Source of the DNA: Brevibacillus reuszeri
GTDB lineage: Bacteria; Bacillota; Bacilli; Brevibacillales; Brevibacillaceae
Assembly: GCF_002897295.1 (NCBI RefSeq)
Contig: NZ_BEXF01000026.1
Coordinates: forward strand, 24,588 to 88,587
Length of the DNA: 64,000 bases
Direction of reading: 5' to 3'
Position 1 is the first letter of the stretch; each line of letters begins with the position of its first letter. Positions 34,093 through 43,268 of the stretch are shown here, piece after piece. The position numbers were made by a program, and so were the translations under genes. The notes below the pieces were generated by a model. It did not search any database, was not told the DNA's origin, and saw nothing but the letters and a program-made list of their open reading frames with translations.

Positions 34093-34400
34093 CGGTAAGC
34101 ATTACCTCCTATTTGATGGTCGCTCTGATTCTCTTTTGTGTCGGCTTGTATGGAGCACTGACCAAGCGCAATGCAGTCGTCGTGCTGCTATCCATCGAGC
34201 TGATGCTGAATGCAGTGAATATCAATCTGGTTGCCTTTTCTAAATTCGGCTTGTATCCAGCGGTGGCAGGACAAATTTTCACGCTGTTTACCATGACCGT
34301 AGCTGCTGCTGAGGTAGCATTGGGATTAGCCATTTTGATTGCGTTGTACCGTAACAAAGCTACTGTCAACGTAGACGAAATGGACCAAATGAAACGATAA
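34089..34400 (+). CDS. nuoK: NADH-quinone oxidoreductase subunit K
   Basis: MrpC-like membrane subunit, 103 residues, three helices. Shows the conserved glutamates in LLSIELMLNAVNIN and in AAAEVALGLAI. Starts with ATGA overlapping nuoJ. Confidence 0.96.
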   Translation: MTVSITSYLMVALILFCVGLYGALTKRNAVVVLLSIELMLNAVNINLVAFSKFGLYPAVAGQIFTLFTMTVAAAEVALGLAILIALYRNKATVNVDEMDQMKR

Positions 34401-34427
34401 GATGGAGACCTGATAAGGAGGACAAAG

Positions 34428-36350
34428 ATGGATACTCTCTTTCATTATGCCTGGCTGATCCCTCTGTTTCCGCTTCTTGCTTTCATCGTGATCGTCTCAT
34501 TTGGTCGCCAGCTGAAAGAAGGAGCGGCCTTGATCGGCATTTCGCTGACGGCTGTTTCATTCGTGATTGCGTTGCTTACATTTTGGGCGAGATTCCAGAA
34601 TGGAGCAGCGGACTACAAATTCGTACTCGATTGGCTGCAGGTCGGCGATATTATCATCAACATGGGATTTGAAGTCAATCAGCTCAATGCCATGATGTTG
34701 GTCATCGTGACTTTAGTCAGCCTGCTGGTTCAAATTTACTCAAAAGGCTACATGCATGGGGACGAACGTTTTCCCGTGTTTTATCAGTATCTGGCACTCT
34801 TTACTTTCTCCATGCTTGGGCTGGTTATCTCGCCCAATCTACTGCAGGTTTACATTTTCTGGGAGTTGGTAGGTGTCTGTTCATTCCTGCTCGTAGGCTA
34901 CTACTATTTCAAACGCGAAGCGAAGGCTGCTGCCAAAAAGGCTTTTATCGTGACGCGTATCGGGGATTTGGGGCTTTTCATCGGAATTTGCCTGTTGTTC
35001 TGGTGGACAGGAAGCTTTGAATACTCGCAAATCTTTGAGAGTGTAGCACTGGGGCGCTTGGAGCCATGGATGATTACATTGGCTGCGATCCTCATTTTCG
35101 TGGGAGCTATGGGAAAATCGGGTCAATTCCCGCTGCACACATGGTTGCCTGACGCCATGGAAGGTCCCACACCTGTATCTGCCCTGATCCATGCTGCTAC
35201 GATGGTTGCAGCTGGTGTGTACTTGGTCGCGGCGACTTATCCGTTGTTCATCGCTTCGGAAACGGCATTGACCGTAGTGGCGTACGTGGGTGGCTTTACA
35301 GCGATATTCGCAGCTTCAATTGGTCTCACACAACGCGACATCAAACGCGTGCTTGCCTATTCAACCGTCAGTCAGCTCGGGTACATGATGATGGCCCTTG
35401 GCGTAGCGGGCGCAGCTGGATATGTAGCAGGCTCGTTCCACTTGATGACTCACGCCTTTTTCAAAGCGTTGCTCTTCTTGGGAGCGGGCAGCGTCATCCA
35501 TGCCGTACATACACAGGATGTATTTGAGATGGGTGGACTGTGGAAAAAGATGCCTGTGACTGCACTGACCTTTTTGATCGGCTGTTTGGCAATCGCGGGG
35601 ATCTTCCCGTTTGCAGGCTTCTGGTCAAAGGAAGCTATTTTGGGAGCGGTGTACGGTGCGCACCGTTATGATTTATTGTTTATCGCGCTGTTGGCGGCTT
35701 TCTTTACCGCCTTCTATATGTTCCGACTCTTCTTCCTGACGTTTGCAGGAGAGCCGCGGAGCAAGCATGAGGCACATGAGTCTCCTGCAGTGATGACAGG
35801 GCCACTGCTGATCCTGGCATTGCTTGCCGTTGTAGCAGGTTTTGTGAATACACCTTATGCTCCGATGCTCTCTGACTGGCTGCTATCTACAGGAACAGGT
35901 GCGGCAATTACAAGTGTATTTGGAGACGGAGGCGAGCACGCTGCGGCATGGCTGCAAATCGTAGCGCTGGTAATCTCGATTCTCGGAGTGGTTTTGGCGT
36001 ATTTCATGTACGGAAAAAAATCCATTCCGTCCGACACCATTCCCGAAGCAATGCCATGGCTCTATCAGCTTTCCTACCGCAAGTACTTTGTTGATGAGCT
36101 CTACCATTATGTAATTGTTCGTCCACTCGGATGGCTGGGCTTTATCTTGAACGCATTTGACAAGTACGTAGTGGATGGATTAGTAGGATTGACAGCGAAG
36201 ATTACGCAGGGAATCGGGTCTCTGCACGCCAGAGCCCAAAGCGGACAAATCCAGTCTTACGGAGCTGTGGTGCTGTTTGGATTGCTGCTGCTCATTATCG
36301 CTATTAGCTTGACGGCACAGGGAGGTGGACTCTTTGGATTCGGTCACTAA
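34428..36350 (+). CDS. nuoL: NADH-quinone oxidoreductase subunit L
   Basis: Largest antiporter-like proton-pumping subunit, 640 residues with about 15 helices and a C-terminal lateral helix. Key marks include YFWELVGVCSFLLVGYYYF-type helix 5 (FWELVGVCSFLLVG), the GKSGQFPLHTWLPDAMEGPTP loop and HAATMVAAGVYL. AAGGAGG ribosome site. Ends inside the start region of nuoM. Confidence 0.97.
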   Translation: MDTLFHYAWLIPLFPLLAFIVIVSFGRQLKEGAALIGISLTAVSFVIALLTFWARFQNGAADYKFVLDWLQVGDIIINMGFEVNQLNAMMLVIVTLVSLLVQIYSKGYMHGDERFPVFYQYLALFTFSMLGLVISPNLLQVYIFWELVGVCSFLLVGYYYFKREAKAAAKKAFIVTRIGDLGLFIGICLLFWWTGSFEYSQIFESVALGRLEPWMITLAAILIFVGAMGKSGQFPLHTWLPDAMEGPTPVSALIHAATMVAAGVYLVAATYPLFIASETALTVVAYVGGFTAIFAASIGLTQRDIKRVLAYSTVSQLGYMMMALGVAGAAGYVAGSFHLMTHAFFKALLFLGAGSVIHAVHTQDVFEMGGLWKKMPVTALTFLIGCLAIAGIFPFAGFWSKEAILGAVYGAHRYDLLFIALLAAFFTAFYMFRLFFLTFAGEPRSKHEAHESPAVMTGPLLILALLAVVAGFVNTPYAPMLSDWLLSTGTGAAITSVFGDGGEHAAAWLQIVALVISILGVVLAYFMYGKKSIPSDTIPEAMPWLYQLSYRKYFVDELYHYVIVRPLGWLGFILNAFDKYVVDGLVGLTAKITQGIGSLHARAQSGQIQSYGAVVLFGLLLLIIAISLTAQGGGLFGFGH

Positions 36351-37875
36351 TATCCTCTTGTCGTCACTGGTGTTTTCCCCGCTGCTGGCGATCATCATTA
36401 TCGCATTTATGCCGAGTCACAAGGGTGGAACGATCAAGCTGGTCGGTATCCTCGGTACCTTGCTACCACTCATTTTGGCTCTGTGGATGTTTGGGCTTTT
36501 CAATTACGACACGGCCAATCTTCAGTTCATCGAAAAGCACGACTGGATATCGATTCCGATCGGGATGGCACAGACAGGCGCGGTATTTACCTTTGATATC
36601 AACTACGAGCTTGGTGTAGATGGTATCTCGATGCCGCTGATCTTGTTGACAGCGATTATCGCAACTCTTGCAGCAGTTGCTTCCTGGCAGATTAAAAAGC
36701 GGTTGAAAGAGTTTTTTATCCTGTTTCATCTGCTGTTGATCGGAATGCTGGGGGTTTTTGCAGCAGATAACCTGTTCCTGTTCTTCATTTTCTTCGAATT
36801 GACGCTGGTTCCTACTTACTTCCTTATTGGAATCTGGGGATACGGAGAGCGTGAGCAGGCGGCAAACAAGTTTCTTTTGTACAACGGAATTGGTTCAGGG
36901 ATCATGCTTATCGCGTTCATCGTGATTTTTGTCGTGATGCGCACATTAAATATTGACCAAATTGGTGCCATTCTGACGACACCGGAGCATCCGATTTCAG
37001 CGGCACTTACTCCAGAATTCCGCTTTGGACTGTTTATGGCTTTGTTCATCGCCTTTGCGATCAAGCTGCCCGTATTTCCATTCCATACGTGGATGCTGAA
37101 GGTGCACGTTCAGGCGCCGCCTTCCATCGTTATGATCCACTCGGGGATTTTGTTGAAAATGGGTGCATACGGCTTGCTGCGCATGGGAATCGGCTTTTTT
37201 CCTGAACAGGCGTACCAGTTCTCTACGTGGCTGGCAGTACTGGGAATCATCAACATTCTGTATGGAGCGGTGCTTGCTTTCGTACAAAAGGATTTGAAGA
37301 TGGTGATGGCTTACTCCAGTATTAGCCATATGGGAATCGTGCTGCTAGGCTTTGCGTCGATGAATACAATCGGGTTTCAAGGCGCGATGTTCCAGGTTAT
37401 ATCGCACGGCTTTATTTCGGCGCTGTTGTTCTTCCTGATTGGCGTCATTTGGGACCGTACCCAGACCTCGATGCTCGACGATTTAGGCGGCTTGGCCAAG
37501 TCAATGCCGTTCGTGAGCGGTGTTTTGCTGGCAGGTGGTATGGCTTCTCTCGGTCTTCCCGGCATGTCAGGATTTATCAGCGAATTCTTCGCCTTCCTGG
37601 GATTGTTCGGGCGAATGCCTGTGCTTGCAGCAGTGGGGGCAATCGGAATCGTTTTGACAGCGGTATATTTACTGCGAGCGATCTTGAAAACGACATTTGG
37701 GCAGGCACCTAGCCGTTTTACGGGTATTGCGGATGCGCAACCGATGGAAGTCATTCCGATGGTCGTTCTTTTGGGATGCATTATCCTGATTGGTGTGTAC
37801 CCGGCAGTACTTGGCAATCCGATGCAACAAGCACTAAAAACGATCGTACCCATCGTCACGGGAATAGGAGGGTAA
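36334..37875 (+). CDS. nuoM: NADH-quinone oxidoreductase subunit M
   Basis: Antiporter-like proton-pumping subunit, 513 residues, about 14 helices, with FFELTLVPTYFLIGIWG, AFAIKLPVFPFHTWMLK and VMIHSGILLKMGAYGLLR. I start it at TTG 36334, six bases after GGAGGTG; an in-frame GTG at 36325 belongs to that ribosome site. It overlaps nuoL by 17 bases. Confidence 0.95.
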   Translation: MDSVTNILLSSLVFSPLLAIIIIAFMPSHKGGTIKLVGILGTLLPLILALWMFGLFNYDTANLQFIEKHDWISIPIGMAQTGAVFTFDINYELGVDGISMPLILLTAIIATLAAVASWQIKKRLKEFFILFHLLLIGMLGVFAADNLFLFFIFFELTLVPTYFLIGIWGYGEREQAANKFLLYNGIGSGIMLIAFIVIFVVMRTLNIDQIGAILTTPEHPISAALTPEFRFGLFMALFIAFAIKLPVFPFHTWMLKVHVQAPPSIVMIHSGILLKMGAYGLLRMGIGFFPEQAYQFSTWLAVLGIINILYGAVLAFVQKDLKMVMAYSSISHMGIVLLGFASMNTIGFQGAMFQVISHGFISALLFFLIGVIWDRTQTSMLDDLGGLAKSMPFVSGVLLAGGMASLGLPGMSGFISEFFAFLGLFGRMPVLAAVGAIGIVLTAVYLLRAILKTTFGQAPSRFTGIADAQPMEVIPMVVLLGCIILIGVYPAVLGNPMQQALKTIVPIVTGIGG

Positions 37876-37878
37876 TCC

Positions 37879-39405
37879 ATGGACGTTAAAGATATTTTCT
37901 CATATGACTGGAGTTACCTTCTGCCCGAATTTATCATCCTTGGTTTTGCCACGCTGTTGTCACTGTTAGATCTTTTTGCAGGGAAACGTCTCGGCAAGCA
38001 GGTGATTGGCTGGCTCTCCTTGGTGGGTGTGGTACTTGCAGCAGTCTTCGTGTTTGTAAACGTAAATACGCTCGATAAGCCGTATAGCTATATGGCAGAC
38101 ATGATCCGCATTGATGACTACGGGAATGCTTTCAAATTGCTTTTCCTGGGTGGTACGGCCTTTGCTCTTTTGATCTCCCTTTCCTATTTAAAGAAAGGGG
38201 AGGTACAGCACTCGGGTGAGTATTATTATCTCTTGCTGACAGGTTTATTGGGAGCCATGGTCATGGCCTCTTCGGCCGATCTAATTACGCTGTTTGTTGG
38301 CTTGGAGCTTTTGTCCCTGTCTTCCTATATTCTTGTCGGAATGAGAAAAAAATCGTTACAATCGAATGAATCGGCATTCAAGTATGTCGTCTCTGGAGGA
38401 ATTGCCACAGCGATTACCTTGTTCGGGATGTCGTACATTTACGGCTTGACGGGAACGACCCATATTTATGAGATTTCCATGCGTTTGGCAGAGGCTGGCA
38501 TGGCGGGCTATCAGTTCCTTGTTTATGTAGCGTTTGCTTTTCTAGTGGTTGGTTTAGCGTTCAAAATTTCTGCGGCTCCGTTCCATATGTGGACACCGGA
38601 TGTTTACCAGGGCGCTCCTACTCCAATCACGGCGTTTCTCGCGGTCGTTTCGAAAGCTGCAGGCTTTTCCTTGCTGTTCCGCGTAGTGATGATCTCGTTC
38701 TTTAACGTTACGGACGGCGTAGGACGATTCTTTTTCCAAGAGGGCAGCCTGTATCTGGGCCTCATGGCAGCAGCTTCGATGATCATCGGGAACACCATGG
38801 CGATTCGCCAAACGAATGTCAAACGAATGATGGCTTACTCTGGTATTGCGCAGGCTGGTTATTTGCTCGTGCCGTTTGTACCACCGACAACGCTCTTTTT
38901 CAGTGAAGTAATTTTCTATCTGTTTGCGTACCTGCTAGTCAGCTTTGGGGCTTTTGCCGTCATCATGGTAGTAGCACAGGAGCAGCAAACTGAGGATTTG
39001 AAAGGCTTTGCCGGTTTGTATCACAGGTCTCCGATCATGGCGGTCGCGATGAGCATTTTCTTGCTCTCTCTGGCAGGGATCCCGGTAACCGCAGGCTTCT
39101 TCGGGAAATTTTATCTGTTCATGGGGGCATTGGCACAGGAGAACTATTGGCTGAGTGCGATTATGATTGTGACCAGCGTCATTTCCTATTACTACTACTT
39201 CGGGATTATTCGACAAATGTACATGCGTCCAGGCACTACAGAAGCGAGGTTAGCAGTACCAAAAGGCATTTGGGTATTTGTGCTCGTCATGGCGGTCGCT
39301 ACCGTATTCTTTGGGGCGTTTCCGGGACTGGTTACAGACTATGTACAGACACATTTCAATCCGTCGTTTGATTTTGGAAACATGCTTCCACCAAACTTTC
39401 AGTGA
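37879..39405 (+). CDS. nuoN: NADH-quinone oxidoreductase subunit N
   Basis: Third antiporter-like proton-pumping subunit, 508 residues, with VGLELLSLSSYILVG, FKISAAPFHMWTPDVYQGAPTP (given here as FKISAAPFHMWTPD and VYQGAPTP) and MAYSGIAQAGYLL. GGAGGG lies just before ATG. Last gene of the operon; a terminator follows. Confidence 0.96.
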   Translation: MDVKDIFSYDWSYLLPEFIILGFATLLSLLDLFAGKRLGKQVIGWLSLVGVVLAAVFVFVNVNTLDKPYSYMADMIRIDDYGNAFKLLFLGGTAFALLISLSYLKKGEVQHSGEYYYLLLTGLLGAMVMASSADLITLFVGLELLSLSSYILVGMRKKSLQSNESAFKYVVSGGIATAITLFGMSYIYGLTGTTHIYEISMRLAEAGMAGYQFLVYVAFAFLVVGLAFKISAAPFHMWTPDVYQGAPTPITAFLAVVSKAAGFSLLFRVVMISFFNVTDGVGRFFFQEGSLYLGLMAAASMIIGNTMAIRQTNVKRMMAYSGIAQAGYLLVPFVPPTTLFFSEVIFYLFAYLLVSFGAFAVIMVVAQEQQTEDLKGFAGLYHRSPIMAVAMSIFLLSLAGIPVTAGFFGKFYLFMGALAQENYWLSAIMIVTSVISYYYYFGIIRQMYMRPGTTEARLAVPKGIWVFVLVMAVATVFFGAFPGLVTDYVQTHFNPSFDFGNMLPPNFQ

Positions 39406-39440
39406 GACTCGTAACTGATACGTACTTCATGTACAATAGA

Positions 39441-39475
39441 AGGGATAGCCCATTTTTGGAGGGCTGTCCCTTTTT
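39441..39475 (+). terminator. Terminator of the nuo operon
   Basis: AGGGATAGCCC (39441-39451) pairs with GGGCTGTCCCT (39461-39471), followed by a T run. Confidence 0.9.
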
Positions 39476-39548
39476 CTGTTACTAGAAAGAAGGGAGCCTC
39501 ACCCTTGAAGAGGCTTCGATAGAGGTTTTCTTACAGGAGGATACGAGC

Positions 39549-39779
39549 GTGTCACAAGAAATTTACGGCTTTCTGAGCATCATTTTATCGATCGTGTTTA
39601 TTGGATTGGCATGGTGGGCTCTCCAATCGTTTCGCTTTGAAAAAATAGTAAAGCGGCCAAGTGGCGCACAGGCCAAGCTGTTACAGATTTTCCTGTCGAT
39701 TGTCATCGGCTATGAGGTATCGCGCTTTTTCCTCGATTACTTGGGCTGGTCCCTTGCATTTGGGAACATGTTCTCGTAA
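39549..39779 (+). CDS. ywzB: DUF1146 small membrane protein (YwzB)
   Basis: A 76-residue protein with two transmembrane helices (about 7-26 and 45-66) and the linker QSFRFEKIVKRPSGAQAKLL, typical of the DUF1146/TIGR02327 family. Function unknown. GTG start after AGGAGGATACGAGC. In Bacillus it likewise precedes ywmB and murAA. Confidence 0.85.
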   Translation: MSQEIYGFLSIILSIVFIGLAWWALQSFRFEKIVKRPSGAQAKLLQIFLSIVIGYEVSRFFLDYLGWSLAFGNMFS

Positions 39780-39879
39780 TTGCCCAAACATCATTTAGAG
39801 ATTGCTGGTATATCCACCCATTTTCATGTGCAAAATGAGAAGTACAAAGAGATGTACGTGAAATGGGGAGAGGGTAGTC

Positions 39880-40626
39880 ATGGGGAAATGGTCTGGTTGG
39901 ATCGTTCTAGCTCTATTGTTTGTCATGGGTGTAGTTTATTGGATGCCTGCGCAGGCGACAGAAGTGAAGCCAGTGGCTGCCCAGCTGCTAGGTGCTTTGG
40001 AAGACTCTGGAGCTACAGGATTGACGATTCAGGTGCGTGCCCGTACCGCTATGGGGCAGGTCCTGCATCCGGAAGAAGTCAAAGAGTTGGCGGAAAAATG
40101 GGCGAAACAACTAGAGATTCCTTTTCCCAATATCGAGTTCTCGCGGAAAAACAATATCCTTGTGTATCAATCTGCGTATTCGCATGACGACGTACAACTG
40201 CGCTATGAGGTTACAGGTGTCCCCAAAAATGGTTCTTTTGACACGTATGTAGTGCTACAGTTGTCAGGAAGTCGTCAAACCCTACTATATATTGAACAAA
40301 TACAGGAAACGTTCGCGAATGCCCTGAGCAAAGCCAACTTTATTCCGCAAATTAGCACTTGTATTCGCGGAATGTACAATGTTAATATGAGTGTTGACCA
40401 ACAGGAGGGTAAGATTTTGTCGATTTTTAACACCCTTCAGGCAACAGAACTCGAACGTTTGCAGGATGAGACGGTTGTCAGTATTTCCGGGCATACCCCT
40501 ATGTGGGAACCGTTCATCGCGTTAAACGGACAAAAGATGAACCTGCAGGTAGCCACACATCGTGATAGCAACAATGCTGGAACCTGGGTCACTGTAGGAA
40601 CGCCAATCATCACAGCGGAATATTAG
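39880..40626 (+). CDS. ywmB: YwmB-like exported protein
   Basis: A 248-residue protein with an N-terminal signal segment (about 1-26, ending PAQA) and the YwmB (DUF1779) pattern, including a TATA-box-binding-like alpha/beta fold inferred from the family. Role unknown. The family regularly sits upstream of murAA and spoIID, as here. Start ATG after GGGGAGAGGGTAGTC; an alternative open frame covering its first third (from 39780) lacks family resemblance. Confidence 0.82.
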   Translation: MGKWSGWIVLALLFVMGVVYWMPAQATEVKPVAAQLLGALEDSGATGLTIQVRARTAMGQVLHPEEVKELAEKWAKQLEIPFPNIEFSRKNNILVYQSAYSHDDVQLRYEVTGVPKNGSFDTYVVLQLSGSRQTLLYIEQIQETFANALSKANFIPQISTCIRGMYNVNMSVDQQEGKILSIFNTLQATELERLQDETVVSISGHTPMWEPFIALNGQKMNLQVATHRDSNNAGTWVTVGTPIITAEY

Positions 40627-40644
40627 CACGCGGAGGGGTACACA

Positions 40645-41970
40645 TTGGATAAAATTATTGTCCGCGGTGGTAAGGCATTGACAGGGAATGTAAAAGTCTC
40701 TGGCGCGAAAAATGCCGTACTCCCTATTATTGCAGCATCTATCCTGGCCGAGGAAGGGACATGCGTCATTTCGGACGTGCCTGCACTCGACGATGTCAGG
40801 ACGATTTGCGACCTCTTGAAAACGATGGGAATCTCCCTTACATATGATCACGAAGTGCTGACAATTAACGCTTCCAAGCTGACTAGTGTGGAAGCCTCCT
40901 ATGAACTGGTTCGCAAAATGCGTGCGTCCTTCCTCGTGATGGGACCACTTTTGGCCAGAAAAGGGAAGGCTCGTGTCGCTCTTCCAGGTGGTTGTGCCAT
41001 TGGTACCCGCCCGATCGATCAGCATCTAAAAGGGTTTGAAGCCATGGGAGCCAAGATCGAGATCGGACAAGGGTTTATTGAAGCAACCGTACAAGGCCGA
41101 TTGAAGGGCGCGAAAATCTACCTCGATATTGCGAGTGTAGGAGCTACCGAAAACATCATGATGGCTGCTGCTTTGGCAGAGGGTACGACCGTGATCGAGA
41201 ATGCGGCAGAAGAGCCGGAGATTGTAGATTTGGCCAACTTCCTGAACCGGATGGGGGCAAAAATCCGCGGCGCTGGTACGGGTTCGATCCGTATCGAGGG
41301 CGTGGAAAAAATGACTGGATGCACGCATTGTGTCATTCCAGACCGTGTTGAAGCAGGTACCTTTATGGTTGCTGCCGCGATTACGGGTGGAGATGTTTTT
41401 GTCGAAGGCGCTATTTGTGATCACCTCAAATCCGTAACGGCCAAGCTGCGTGAAATGGGCGTGGAAGTGGATGAGCAGGAGAACGGTATTCGTGTTCGCC
41501 GCACAGGTGCACTCAAAGCGGTTGATTTGAAAACATTGCCATACCCAGGCTTCCCTACAGACATGCAATCGCAAATGATGGCACTGCTTCTCGTTTCTGA
41601 GGGGACTAGCATCGTGACAGAGACTGTTTTTGAGAATCGTTTCATGCACGTGGAAGAATTCCGCCGTATGAATGCCAATATTAAAATTGAGGGTCGCAGC
41701 GCAATAGTAGAAGGCGGCTCCAAGCTGACAGGCAGCAAGGTAGCAGCGACAGACCTGCGTGCAGGTGCTGCACTGGTGCTGGCTGGATTGGTATCAGAGG
41801 GTGTAACGGAAGTATCTGCCTTGCACCACATTGATCGCGGTTACGTAAACTTTACGGAAAAGCTGCTTGCACTAGGCGCAGACGTGGAACGATACGTACC
41901 TGAAACAGAGAAGCGTGATGCTGCAGTGACCGAAACGGTGAAAGTAAGCTTCTCTCCTAATTTTGCTTGA
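40645..41970 (+). CDS. murA: UDP-N-acetylglucosamine 1-carboxyvinyltransferase
   Basis: First committed step of peptidoglycan synthesis: transfers enolpyruvate from PEP to UDP-GlcNAc. The 441-residue protein has Lys22-Asn23 in GAKNA, the catalytic Cys117 in LPGGCAIGTRPIDQH and the RMNANI and DLRAGAALV blocks. The cysteine predicts fosfomycin sensitivity. TTG start (40645) after GCGGAGGGG. Corresponds to the murAA paralogue by neighbourhood. Confidence 0.97.
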   Translation: MDKIIVRGGKALTGNVKVSGAKNAVLPIIAASILAEEGTCVISDVPALDDVRTICDLLKTMGISLTYDHEVLTINASKLTSVEASYELVRKMRASFLVMGPLLARKGKARVALPGGCAIGTRPIDQHLKGFEAMGAKIEIGQGFIEATVQGRLKGAKIYLDIASVGATENIMMAAALAEGTTVIENAAEEPEIVDLANFLNRMGAKIRGAGTGSIRIEGVEKMTGCTHCVIPDRVEAGTFMVAAAITGGDVFVEGAICDHLKSVTAKLREMGVEVDEQENGIRVRRTGALKAVDLKTLPYPGFPTDMQSQMMALLLVSEGTSIVTETVFENRFMHVEEFRRMNANIKIEGRSAIVEGGSKLTGSKVAATDLRAGAALVLAGLVSEGVTEVSALHHIDRGYVNFTEKLLALGADVERYVPETEKRDAAVTETVKVSFSPNFA

Positions 41971-41996
41971 CCAATATGTCAACTAGATGGCAAAAA

Positions 41997-42038
41997 CAAA
42001 AAGGCGTGTGAACTGGTGACAGTTTTGCACGCTTTTTT
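41997..42038 (+). terminator. Terminator after murA
   Basis: GCGTG (42004-42008) and CACGC (42028-42032), extended by flanking A and T runs (AAAAAG before, TTTTTT after). Confidence 0.7.
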
Positions 42039-42099
42039 GTTGTTTTCTATGCAAGAGCTTCATAGGAACGGTCATTCTCGCTTCCCTCTCATTCTCTCG

Positions 42100-42128
42100 T
42101 TCTATCGCCTGAGCGGTATTCATAAAAT
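42100..42128 (+). promoter_or_regulatory. Possible sigma-E promoter of spoIID
   Basis: The -10 element CATAAAAT (42121-42128) differs by one base from the sigma-E consensus CATACAMT. The -35 14 bases upstream (TTCTATC) is weak. spoIID is a classical sigma-E gene. Confidence 0.4.
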
Positions 42129-42164
42129 GGGAGTGTCTAGCACAAAGCGGGGAGGATCACTTGC

Positions 42165-43178
42165 ATGAAACGCTATCTACTCATTTGGTTTATCGTATTG
42201 CCGATCTTGCTCGTAATGGTACCTGCAGCACTCGTCCATTTCTTTTCGCCTGGGGGAGAGATTGCAGGTCCAGCCCATGTACCTGTCTCAGCTCCGAGCA
42301 ATCAGGTGACTCAGGAGATATCGTCGCTTCCCATCAAGGTGTATCGCACGGAGAAAAAGGTGGTGGAAACATTGCCGCTGGAAACGTATATAACAGGCGT
42401 TGTTGCTGCCGAAATGCCAGCAGAATTCGAGCTGGAGGCCCTCAAGGCACAAGCTCTGGCAGCCAGGACATATATCGTGCGTAGACTGAACGAAGGGAAG
42501 TTCGATGATGTGCCAGCAGGGGGACAGGTATTGGATACCGTTCGTCATCAGGTCTATATGGATGAGAATCAGCGGCGTGAGCGGTGGAAAGATCAATATG
42601 AATGGAAAAACCAGCGCATTACACAGGCCGTACGGGCAACTGCAGGTGTCGTGCTGACGTACAATGGTGAGCCGATTGACGCTACGTTTTTTTCCACTAG
42701 CAATGGATTCACAGAAAACTCCGATGAGTACTGGGAAAAGCCGATTCCCTATTTAAAAAGCGTAGCAAGTCCTTGGGATATTCAATCTCCGCGTTATGAA
42801 GAGACCGTCATCAAAACAACGGCAGAGCTAGAAAAGGATCTGGGAGTCAAACTCACGCAGGAAGCATCTACGAATGGAGCATGGTACCGAATCGAGAGGA
42901 CGACGACAGGAAATCGCGTCGGGAAAATTAGTATTGGTGGAAAAGAGTTTACGGGAAGGGAGTTTCGTGAAAAGCTCAATCTAAACTCCTCCTCTTTTAC
43001 GATGGACCTGCGAGGAAACCAGGTATTTATCACGACAAAAGGCTATGGTCACGGTGTCGGAATGAGCCAGTGGGGAGCAAACGGGATGGCTAAAAACGGA
43101 AAGAGTGCAGAGCAGATCGTGAAGTATTTTTATCAGGGCATCAACCTGCAGGATTACACTCGTATTTTGCAAGTCTAG
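42165..43178 (+). CDS. spoIID: Stage II sporulation protein D
   Basis: Membrane-anchored lytic transglycosylase that drives engulfment with SpoIIM and SpoIIP. The 337-residue protein has an N-terminal anchor (residues 4-27) and the SpoIID signature with the likely catalytic Glu83 in GVVAAEMPAEFELEALKAQA (one 20-residue block). GVGMSQWGANGMA is in the C-terminal third. ATG after GGGGAGGATC. Confidence 0.95.
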   Translation: MKRYLLIWFIVLPILLVMVPAALVHFFSPGGEIAGPAHVPVSAPSNQVTQEISSLPIKVYRTEKKVVETLPLETYITGVVAAEMPAEFELEALKAQALAARTYIVRRLNEGKFDDVPAGGQVLDTVRHQVYMDENQRRERWKDQYEWKNQRITQAVRATAGVVLTYNGEPIDATFFSTSNGFTENSDEYWEKPIPYLKSVASPWDIQSPRYEETVIKTTAELEKDLGVKLTQEASTNGAWYRIERTTTGNRVGKISIGGKEFTGREFREKLNLNSSSFTMDLRGNQVFITTKGYGHGVGMSQWGANGMAKNGKSAEQIVKYFYQGINLQDYTRILQV

Positions 43179-43218
43179 TTAAATGTGAGCAAATTTTTAC
43201 TTTTCCCTACTCTCTCAG

Positions 43219-43246
43219 GTTTATACGCTAAAATTCTGGCGATACT
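43219..43246 (+). promoter_or_regulatory. Possible sigma-F promoter of spoIIQ
   Basis: GTTTA (43219-43223), 14 bases, then GGCGATACT (43238-43246), which fits the sigma-F -10 pattern GGNRANANT at every defined position. spoIIQ is forespore-expressed from sigma-F in B. subtilis. Confidence 0.5.
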
Positions 43247-43268
43247 GAGGGATGAGGTGATGAATAAA

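Noticed and set aside
39780..40187. 135-codon frame overlapping the beginning of ywmB
   Set aside because: It starts at the ywzB stop, is Cys- and Arg-rich, and conflicts with the well-supported YwmB signal peptide and frame.
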